Origin: Oscillospiraceae bacterium | GTDB lineage: Bacteria > Bacillota_A > Clostridia > Oscillospirales > Ruminococcaceae | Reading direction: 5' to 3' | NCBI GenBank assembly: GCA_017848205.1 | Contig: JAGDDO010000552.1 | Location: 1-6,954 of the forward strand | DNA: 6,954 nt | Shown here: positions 1 through 4,298 of the stretch, one piece after another | Layout: each line of letters begins with the position of its first letter | Position numbering within the stretch: position 1 is the first letter of the stretch | Made by a program: the position numbers and the translations under genes | Notes under the pieces: generated by a model | Databases searched by the model: none | What the model was told of the DNA's origin: nothing | The model's input: only the letters and a program-made list of their open reading frames with translations

Positions 1-7
1 AGCAAAT

Positions 8-23
8 GGTATTATTCCCACTC
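8..23 (-). other. Candidate integrase attachment core (guaA 3'-end-like)
   Basis: On the minus strand, 23-12 reads GAGTGGGAATAA. In one frame this is Glu-Trp-Glu-stop, the common C-terminus of GMP synthase in Firmicutes and a known target for integrative elements. An in-frame TAA lies about 24 bases before the final stop, so guaA itself is not here; only a short core resembles it. Its orientation fits a guaA gene lying right of the window and read leftward into the integrase, which would make this the distal att copy. The motif match is direct; the att role is inferred because the partner copy is not in the window. Confidence 0.35.
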
Positions 24-123
24 GCTCCTTGAACTGTAATCTTAAACAATTTCAGTTAGGTAATTTAGCTTGCGGTATCTCTATTATTTGTATTGTCTGT
101 CAAATTTGGAGTATCTGATTTTT

Positions 124-145
124 TGTTGCCAAAGTGTTGCCGGAG
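124..145. repeat. Two tandem 11-bp repeats, possible integrase arm-type sites
   Basis: TGTTGCCAAAG (124-134) is followed at once by TGTTGCCGGAG (135-145), nine of eleven bases identical. The period is about one helical turn. Integrases of the Tn916 class bind short directly repeated arm sites near element ends through an N-terminal domain. The position, about 100 bp inside the candidate att core, fits that role. The repeat is seen; the function is inferred. Confidence 0.35.
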
Positions 146-228
146 ATGTTTTTATTATAGCGCAATATGTATTTGATTGTCAATTCCTAAAAGCGAAATT
201 ATTATACAAGAAATTGTTCATTATATAA

Positions 229-269
229 ACTATAAAGGTGCCTGCGAAGTACGCTGACACCTTTACAGT
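229..269 (-). terminator. Hairpin terminator candidate after the dockerin operon
   Basis: TAAAGGTG (233-240) pairs with CACCTTTA (258-265). The stem extends outward by ACT/AGT across one mismatch (229-231 with 267-269), and a small inner GCG/CGC stem lies at 244-246 and 252-254. It sits about 20 bp past the stop of the last operon gene. On the minus strand the stem is followed by an AT-rich tract without a clean T run, so it may be a weak intrinsic terminator or an mRNA-end stabiliser. The rest of 1-287 shows no gene. Confidence 0.5.
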
Positions 270-287
270 ATGTTTAATTAATAAGCA

Positions 288-1088
288 TTAAAGAGAATTG
301 ATCTTTTTGGAAAGATACTGCTGAAGTCTTGCAAGGTCAGCGAGAGTAACTGCTCCGTCACCATCGATATCTGCTGCCTTCTGTTGATTAGCCGAAAGTT
401 CTTTATCGCCTATTAGCACAAGTGAAAGCTCAGTAAGGTCTGTTACATCGATTGAGCCATTAAAATTAATATCACCTGTAGTTTCAGAAGAAGTTGCTGC
501 AGGTGCAGCTGTAAGGAACTCAACTTCAAACTCGTTGGAAATGTATGACTGATCTACGTTGTTCTCTTCTAAATATTTAACCATATTCCAGTAAATGCTC
601 TCACCGTCGAATTCTTCTTCACCGATAGCTGTCTTTCGGAATGTTACATGCAGACTGCCGTCTTCATCATAAATTGCTACTGTCGCATCTCCCGGATGGT
701 TTTCATCTATATATTTTTTTAAGAGAACGGCTATCTGTTCAAGGTCGGTTATCTTGTTTGTGTTAGGAGAGGCTACTACAGGAGTATCCGTTAAATGTTC
801 GATTGCTATTTTTTTAAAATCCACATTGTTTTCATGCAAAAATTTCTGAAGGTCATCATCCTTAAATTCAGGTTCACCTATTGCTGTCTGCCTATATATA
901 ACCCAAACTATTCCGTCTTCGCTTATCTTGACACTAGCGTCACCTGAAAGATTTTCTTCTACATAGCCATTTACTATGTCATATATCTTTTTAGGCTCTG
1001 TGACAAGTTCTGTTTCCGCACTTACAGATATTATGAATGAAGAAAGTATCATTGACACACCAGTCACTAATGAAATTACTTTTTTCAT
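288..1088 (-). CDS. Secreted dockerin protein with two copies of an unrecognised domain
   Basis: This 266-aa protein has a Sec signal peptide (basic Lys2-Lys3, hydrophobic core, likely cleavage after SVSA at residue 24). It ends in a type I dockerin (about 205-262) with two calcium loops: D206, N208, N210, D217, and D240, D242, D244, D251. Such a domain would dock it on a cohesin scaffold. Between them are two copies of one domain (about 34-99 and 115-192), both carrying GDA[ST]V, then a TAIGE.EF motif, then ENNVD. Each looks helix-strand-strand-helix-strand, and I recognise no enzyme motif. The start is fixed by AAAGGA at 1101-1096, seven bases before ATG. It lies 26 bp after the dockerin protease gene and is probably co-transcribed. 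A role as inhibitor, chaperone or binding module for that protease is possible but unproven. Confidence 0.88.
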   Translation of the reverse strand: MKKVISLVTGVSMILSSFIISVSAETELVTEPKKIYDIVNGYVEENLSGDASVKISEDGIVWVIYRQTAIGEPEFKDDDLQKFLHENNVDFKKIAIEHLTDTPVVASPNTNKITDLEQIAVLLKKYIDENHPGDATVAIYDEDGSLHVTFRKTAIGEEEFDGESIYWNMVKYLEENNVDQSYISNEFEVEFLTAAPAATSSETTGDINFNGSIDVTDLTELSLVLIGDKELSANQQKAADIDGDGAVTLADLARLQQYLSKKINSL

Positions 1089-1114
1089 AAAATCATCCTT
1101 TCAAATTATGTGTT

Positions 1115-2239
1115 TTAATTAGCGCTGTTTATGTAATCATTATCCATATAAAACCTAAGTACTGGCGTTGTAATTCTTACTCCGTGGCTATACCTATCAT
1201 TATACGGACTTGCTGAGATAAACCCTCTGCATATTCCAATTGCGGAACGAAATGTTGTTCCATTTAAAGAATATTCTATATACATTGGACCGCCGCTGTC
1301 TCCACCACTATTATAAGCTGTTGAGTGAATCATATAATCGTTTGACGATGACAGAACTTCACCTGTTTCATAATATCTAACACTTCCAACTGGTAATCCT
1401 GAAACTTCAGCAGGAAATCCGCTTATTGATAGATCTGAAGAGGTTGACATGAAATAATCTGTTGCGGTTCCTAATGCAATGTTACCATAGCTTGATAAGC
1501 TTGAATCAACGTAAATTAAGCCGTAATCATAATATGTAGAAGAGCTTGAGATATAGTTACTTGGAACATGAAGTTCTTTGGCGTAAAGTGTGTTTAAAAG
1601 CGTTGAGCCGTTAGTGTCATAGATTTTAATTGTATAATCTGTGTTAAATGAAGTGCCATTATAAATACAATGCGCACATGTAGCAATTGTGTGCTTATCT
1701 ACAATGAATCCCGATCCTCGCCACCATTGGCCGTAGTTATCTTTGTATAATAACTGAACTACACTTTTGGCATTAGCAGAAGAATCAATTTGTCTTCCGT
1801 CGTAGTTTCCGGTACGAGGCATATAATTGGATAATCCATTTAAAGTGTACGTTGACTGAATTCCGGTTGTACAGTTATATTTTGTATAACTTCTTGTTGA
1901 GTCGCTCGGGAATACATAACTATTGCAGTTGAAAGTATTGCCGCTTTCACTGTACGGAAGATTTGAAAGAGAATATGTTATATATGCTTTTAAAGTTTTT
2001 AAATCACATACATCTAAAACAGTATTCTGATCAACATCGGCATATTTTTTGTTGATACTTGAAGCAGAAACTGAGCCTTCCAAATAAAGATTCAGCATGC
2101 TTACGTCAGTCAAATCTACGGTGCCGCTATTGTTTACGTCTCCGTAAATTGTTGTTGCACTTACTTTTACACTTGGCATTGCACAAACAAACATTGCCAA
2201 TGCTGTAAACATCGATAACATCCCTTTAAAAATCTTCAT
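1115..2239 (-). CDS. Secreted dockerin-linked S1/V8-type serine protease
   Basis: This 374-aa preproprotein has a signal peptide (about 1-28), then an N-terminal type I dockerin (about 33-93; calcium positions D34, N36, S38, D45 and D68, D70, N72, D79). A linker or propeptide-like stretch follows (about 96-148), then a chymotrypsin-fold protease (about 149-370). The catalytic triad is His190 in TCAHC, Asp238 in YYDYG and Ser315 in GGDSGGP, with spacing like glutamyl endopeptidases of the V8/Bacillus type. The His expected near the C-terminus for Glu specificity in V8 (IGIHWG) is replaced by Cys337 in IGICRG, so specificity is open. The start is supported by AGGGGGA at 2253-2247, seven bases before ATG. 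It is first gene of a two-gene operon behind a strong promoter. If the linker is cut on maturation, the dockerin would separate from the enzyme. Confidence 0.9.
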   Translation of the reverse strand: MKIFKGMLSMFTALAMFVCAMPSVKVSATTIYGDVNNSGTVDLTDVSMLNLYLEGSVSASSINKKYADVDQNTVLDVCDLKTLKAYITYSLSNLPYSESGNTFNCNSYVFPSDSTRSYTKYNCTTGIQSTYTLNGLSNYMPRTGNYDGRQIDSSANAKSVVQLLYKDNYGQWWRGSGFIVDKHTIATCAHCIYNGTSFNTDYTIKIYDTNGSTLLNTLYAKELHVPSNYISSSSTYYDYGLIYVDSSLSSYGNIALGTATDYFMSTSSDLSISGFPAEVSGLPVGSVRYYETGEVLSSSNDYMIHSTAYNSGGDSGGPMYIEYSLNGTTFRSAIGICRGFISASPYNDRYSHGVRITTPVLRFYMDNDYINSAN

Positions 2240-2268
2240 GATAAATTCCCCCTATTCAAAATTGTTTA

Positions 2269-2288
2269 TTAGGAAAACTATTTCCTAA
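2269..2288 (-). promoter_or_regulatory. Perfect 8-bp inverted repeat at the operon start point
   Basis: TTAGGAAA (2269-2276), loop ACTA, TTTCCTAA (2281-2288) is a perfect palindrome. The transcription start predicted from the -10 box falls near 2286, so the repeat covers +1 and the early leader. It could be a repressor operator, or in RNA a 5' hairpin stabilising the protease message. The symmetry is seen; the role is inferred. Confidence 0.5.
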
Positions 2289-2292
2289 ACTT

Positions 2293-2321
2293 ATAATAGC
2301 ACTATCATCTGAGAAAGTCAA
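2293..2321 (-). promoter_or_regulatory. Sigma-A-type promoter of the dockerin protease operon
   Basis: On the minus strand a -35 box TTGACT (2321-2316), a 17-base spacer and a -10 box TATTAT (2298-2293) preceded by TGC (2301-2299, extended -10) form a near-consensus housekeeping promoter. The predicted start point is near 2286, giving a leader of about 47 nt to the ATG at 2239. Confidence 0.72.
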
Positions 2322-2418
2322 TATATTTATGAACTTCTTTTGGGATTAATCTGTGATTTTGCATACTATGTGCATTATAATTGAGTAATTATCTCGAAAT
2401 TATTCTGCTGTACAACTT

Positions 2419-2455
2419 CCTCCTTTCACTTCATTAACTTTCTCTACTTATTATA
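2419..2455 (-). promoter_or_regulatory. Orphan -10 box and strong Shine-Dalgarno with no gene
   Basis: TATAAT (2455-2450) is followed by AAAGGAGG (2426-2419), a full-strength ribosome binding site. No open frame of useful length follows: a TTG three bases later gives eight codons, and the next ATG gives nine. There is no good -35 at 16-18 bases upstream of the -10. It may be the remains of a leader whose gene was lost at a recombination junction, or a tiny leader peptide. The rest of 2322-2589 is AT-rich with no gene. Confidence 0.35.
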
Positions 2456-2481
2456 CACACGAAAGTCCGAATTATCGCACC

Positions 2482-2508
2482 TTATTTATCAAAAATTTTT
2501 TTAAATAA
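2482..2508. repeat. AT-rich inverted repeat in the intergenic region
   Basis: TTATTTA (2482-2488) and TAAATAA (2502-2508) are perfect complements, with an A5T5 core between them that can also pair. It could act as a weak bidirectional terminator between the mobilization genes and the dockerin operon, or be an AT-rich spacer only. Confidence 0.25.
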
Positions 2509-2589
2509 TGAAGTTTGTTGAATTTGCACATTTTTTGAGTATCAGTTTGGTGCATTTGCGTATGGTTAAAATGATGTATAATGAGAAAC

Positions 2590-3786
2590 TTATTCCAGCA
2601 CATTCTTTCTGTGTGCTGTGTTTACTTTTGTGTGGTTGTATTCATCACGCAGACCATGAGCATCAATGACGGTCATAGCCTTTTGCAGATCACGGGAAAG
2701 CTGTTCCTCTCGCTTGATACGCTTACTTTCAGCTGCCATATTCTCACGTGAGAAGTAATGTTTATTAGCTTCTTTCTTTTTGTAGGCTGAAAGCTCTGAG
2801 GAAATCACCTCGAACCTGGATTTGAGTGCATCAAGTTCCTGTACTGCATCATCACGTTCCTTGCGTAGCTTCTTTGTCTGCTTCTGTGAAGCTACTTCCT
2901 TCTTGGCGAGGGCAGTAACATTGTCCCAGTCTTCCTTTGACACAGTGATCTTTCCACCGAATACGGTTTTACCTGTTTCCACGCTGTCAATCTCCATGAG
3001 CTTGGCTTTCATTTTGGCAGCTTTTTCAAGCTCCGCTTTCGTTTCTGAAAGTTCTGTTTCAGCCTGAGCATTTTCTACTGCCAGAGCATCAGCTTTACGA
3101 CGCTGTTCCTTGTATTCTTCAACTTCGAGGGTTCCTCTGGATTCTTCAGGGGGAAGAGGTTCGATACTGTGCTTACGGCAGATTTCATTCAGTACATCTA
3201 TCTGAGCGGCTCTCCACTTGGCAATAGCCATTTTACCACCGCCGTATCCCATTTCTTTGAGTGCCTGAGCTATACCGTTCTGCGTATCCTGACCGCGCTT
3301 GTAATGACCAACAGGAATGTAGTCGAAATGCAGATGGGGAGTAGCTTCATCCATGTGAAGAACTGCGTTAAAAACATAGAAGTTCGGGTTGCGTTCCTGA
3401 AAGCTTTCCATGTATTCTTTCAGTATATCAGCAGCGACCTGTGCATCCTCGGTTCCGATACCCGTATCTTCTTTTTTGCCGACCTGAACCAGTACTTCAT
3501 AGAAGCTTTTCTGATCGAGTGCATTTATTTTTATAGTATTGCACGGCTTACATCCGAAAAGATGTTCATAATAGTCGCTGATCTTACGATCGTTTCTGGT
3601 CTGCTTTGCGTTGTAACGCTCGGTTGATTCTCTGAAAAGCTGATCATATGCTTCGGCTATCGGCTGAGCGATAAAAGTGATATTATCAGGGGTACGTGCA
3701 GGATCAACATTGTTCGCAACGAACTCACGATTATTATGTGTGATCGAACCTTTCCCCTGGCTAAAAGTCAGTCTTTTTTCTTTCAT
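2590..3786 (-). CDS. mobV: MobV-family (Pre/Mob) relaxase
   Basis: This 398-aa protein nicks the element's origin of transfer and leads the single strand into the recipient. The N-terminal catalytic domain (about 1-220) has the MobV signatures HNNR (17-20) and the metal-binding HMDEATPHLH (144-153). The C-terminal part (about 222-380) is a long charged coiled coil, typical of MobV proteins. The frame is open for 80 more codons upstream, but that part runs through the hairpin array and lacks family sequence. The ATG at 3786-3784 is preceded seven bases away by AAGGAA (3799-3794) and gives the normal family N-terminus. It is the last gene of the mobilization cluster, after repA and the structured region that probably holds its nick site. 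Confidence 0.9.
   Translation of the reverse strand: MKEKRLTFSQGKGSITHNNREFVANNVDPARTPDNITFIAQPIAEAYDQLFRESTERYNAKQTRNDRKISDYYEHLFGCKPCNTIKINALDQKSFYEVLVQVGKKEDTGIGTEDAQVAADILKEYMESFQERNPNFYVFNAVLHMDEATPHLHFDYIPVGHYKRGQDTQNGIAQALKEMGYGGGKMAIAKWRAAQIDVLNEICRKHSIEPLPPEESRGTLEVEEYKEQRRKADALAVENAQAETELSETKAELEKAAKMKAKLMEIDSVETGKTVFGGKITVSKEDWDNVTALAKKEVASQKQTKKLRKERDDAVQELDALKSRFEVISSELSAYKKKEANKHYFSRENMAAESKRIKREEQLSRDLQKAMTVIDAHGLRDEYNHTKVNTAHRKNVLE
2596..2618 (-). repeat. Hairpin over the mobV stop region
   Basis: CAGCACA (2596-2602) and TGTGCTG (2612-2618) form a 7-bp stem with a 9-base loop covering the last codons of mobV. No T run follows on the minus strand, so it is probably not an intrinsic terminator by itself; it could protect the 3' end. 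Confidence 0.35.
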
Positions 3787-3825
3787 TTTGAAATTCCTTT
3801 CCTTTATACTTTTTTCTTTATATGA

Positions 3826-3847
3826 AAAAAATCGTGACCGATTTTTT
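3826..3847. repeat. A/T-flanked hairpin in the mobV leader
   Basis: AAAAAATCG (3826-3834), loop TGAC, CGATTTTTT (3839-3847). It has a T run on either strand, so could act as a weak attenuator about 40 bases before the mobV start, or as a DNA hairpin of the array. Confidence 0.5.
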
Positions 3848-3851
3848 AATA

Positions 3852-3871
3852 TCCCCCTCTTACGAGGGGGA
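3852..3871. repeat. GC-rich 8-bp hairpin upstream of mobV
   Basis: TCCCCCTC (3852-3859), loop TTAC, GAGGGGGA (3864-3871). The stem is perfect and very stable, and lies just upstream of the A/T hairpin in the mobV leader. Confidence 0.55.
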
Positions 3872-3989
3872 AAATGGTACGCCCTGAAACAGGGCTGATT
3901 CATTTTTATAACGTCCTGTCGGGCGAAAAAATTATACGCAAAAGGCTCATCGCCTTTGCTGATCAATCGCCCTGACGGGCTCTCATTAC

Positions 3990-4007
3990 AGCTTGCACAG
4001 GCAAGCT
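3990..4007. repeat. Perfect 7-bp hairpin in the array
   Basis: AGCTTGC (3990-3996), loop ACAG, GCAAGCT (4001-4007). It is followed seven bases later by another perfect hairpin, CGGTGC (4014-4019), loop GAA, GCACCG (4023-4028). Confidence 0.5.
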
Positions 4008-4029
4008 TCAGAACGGTGCGAAGCACCGA

Positions 4030-4057
4030 TTACAAAGGGCGTGTGCGCCGCTTGTAA
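4030..4057 (+). other. Inverted repeat flanking GTGTG: candidate MobV nick site
   Basis: TTACAA (4030-4035) pairs with TTGTAA (4052-4057), and GGCG (4038-4041) with CGCC (4046-4049), closing a TGTG loop. The plus strand reads GTGTG at 4041-4045 between the arms. In pMV158-type origins the MobV relaxase cuts after the last G of TAGTGTG, also between inverted repeat arms. The cut would fall between 4045 and 4046. The surrounding bases differ from pMV158, and the motif is on the strand opposite mobV coding, so this is a hypothesis. Confidence 0.35.
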
Positions 4058-4060
4058 CTC

Positions 4061-4104
4061 CATAGTACTTCCGACAGCCTTGAAAGTCTATCAGAAGAAC
4101 TATG
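4061..4104. repeat. Long imperfect hairpin beside the candidate nick site
   Basis: CATAGTACTTC (4061-4071) pairs with GAAGAACTATG (4094-4104) with a single A-A mismatch. Inside, GACAG (4073-4077) pairs with CTATC (4088-4092) with one mismatch, leaving a 10-base loop. It is the longest fold of the array and could be a relaxosome or single-strand-origin structure, or an RNA domain of the mobV leader. Confidence 0.5.
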
Positions 4105-4106
4105 TC

Positions 4107-4124
4107 GCCCTGCGGGGCTTTTTT
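4107..4124 (+). terminator. Short hairpin with T6 on the plus strand
   Basis: GCCC (4107-4110), loop TGCG, GGGC (4115-4118), then six T (4119-4124). This resembles a minimal intrinsic terminator for plus-strand RNA, yet no plus-strand gene is seen. It may limit antisense transcripts from the array, or be only one of its repeated hairpins. Confidence 0.3.
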
Positions 4125-4144
4125 CGGCGGCTTCGCCTGCCGAA
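4123..4144. repeat. Strong GC hairpin with one bulge
   Basis: TTCGGC (4123-4128) and GGC (4129-4131), loop TTC, GCC (4135-4137), bulged T, GCCGAA (4139-4144). Nine pairs in all; the next hairpin starts on the following base. Confidence 0.5.
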
Positions 4145-4181
4145 TTTGCGGGTACACGATTGTAAAACCGTGACCTGCAAA
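4145..4181. repeat. 37-nt hairpin with a 10-base loop
   Basis: TTTGCGGGT (4145-4153) pairs with ACCTGCAAA (4173-4181), including one G-T pair. After a bulged A, CACG (4155-4158) pairs with CGTG (4169-4172). The loop is ATTGTAAAAC. It abuts the preceding hairpin without a gap. Confidence 0.5.
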
Positions 4182-4223
4182 ACGGCGGAATCCGCATTGC
4201 TTTTTTGAAAAATGCTTTGCCTC

Positions 4224-4298
4224 TGCGTCGATGTGCGTCGGTGGTGACGATGTTTTATACCGCTCCGAAACCATCGACGCATCGACGCACATCGTCAC
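4224..4298. repeat. Overlapping inverted and direct repeats at the repA 3' end
   Basis: Three alternative perfect inverted repeats share arms: TGCGTCGATG (4224-4233) with 4272-4281, CGATGTGCGTCG (4229-4240) with 4283-4294, and GTGACGATG (4244-4252) with 4290-4298. There are also direct repeats: TGCGTCG at 4224 and 4234, and ATCGACGC at 4273 and 4281. Both helicase loading sites (iteron-like) and switchable RNA folds look like this. The cluster overlaps the last codon of repA by four bases. Confidence 0.55.

Larger units (their letters stand above)
3880..4118. repeat. Four dispersed copies of a CGYCCTG...GGGC hairpin
   Basis: Four short palindromes share one plan on the plus strand: CGCCCTGAAACAGGGC (3880-3895), CGTCCTGTCGGGCG (3912-3925), CGCCCTGACGGGC (3968-3980) and CGCCCTGCGGGGC (4106-4118). 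The left arm CGYCCTG is nearly constant while loop and right arm vary. They look like members of one small repeat family, perhaps repeated protein-binding or folding units. The other hairpins of the array do not share this arm. Confidence 0.5.
3826..4298. other. Dense hairpin array between repA and mobV (candidate oriT / structured leader)
   Basis: About 470 bases are packed with consecutive inverted repeats, most with perfect stems of 4-9 bp and loops of 3-5 bases: 3826-3847, 3852-3871, 3881-3895, 3912-3925, 3941-3957, 3969-3980, 3990-4007, 4014-4028, 4030-4057, 4061-4104, 4107-4118, 4123-4144, 4145-4181, 4185-4195 and 4224-4298. Gaps between neighbours are mostly 0-15 bases. No convincing gene is present; open frames crossing it lack ribosome binding sites and known domains. 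Its place directly upstream of a relaxase gene suggests the origin of transfer, possibly with a single-strand replication origin. As RNA it would be a long structured mobV leader. The folding is read from the sequence; function is inferred. Confidence 0.6.

Noticed and set aside
2577..2582. Plus-strand TATAAT near the mobV end
   Set aside because: No acceptable -35 at 16-18 bases and no gene downstream on that strand; probably chance in AT-rich sequence.
2822..3067. Plus-strand open frame opposite mobV
   Set aside because: Ser/Ala-rich translation that mirrors the coiled-coil codons of mobV; no ribosome binding site or domain.
3931..3936. Minus-strand TATAAT inside the hairpin array as a mobV promoter
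   Set aside because: No -35 match at the right distance; the upstream bases are taken up by the 3941-3957 hairpin. A separate mobV promoter cannot be supported from sequence alone.
3787..4026. Upstream extension of the mobV frame by 80 codons
   Set aside because: It reads through the hairpins and does not resemble relaxases. The internal ATG at 3786 has a good ribosome binding site and gives the normal family N-terminus.
4008..4298. 96-codon minus-strand open frame starting with GTG overlapping the repA stop
   Set aside because: No ribosome binding site precedes it, no domain is recognisable, and the whole frame runs through the hairpin array, whose stems explain the sequence better. The GTGA overlap with repA leaves a small chance that it is translated.
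3826..4298. CRISPR array
   Set aside because: The repeats are palindromes of differing sequence without constant direct repeats or regular spacers, and no cas gene is present.
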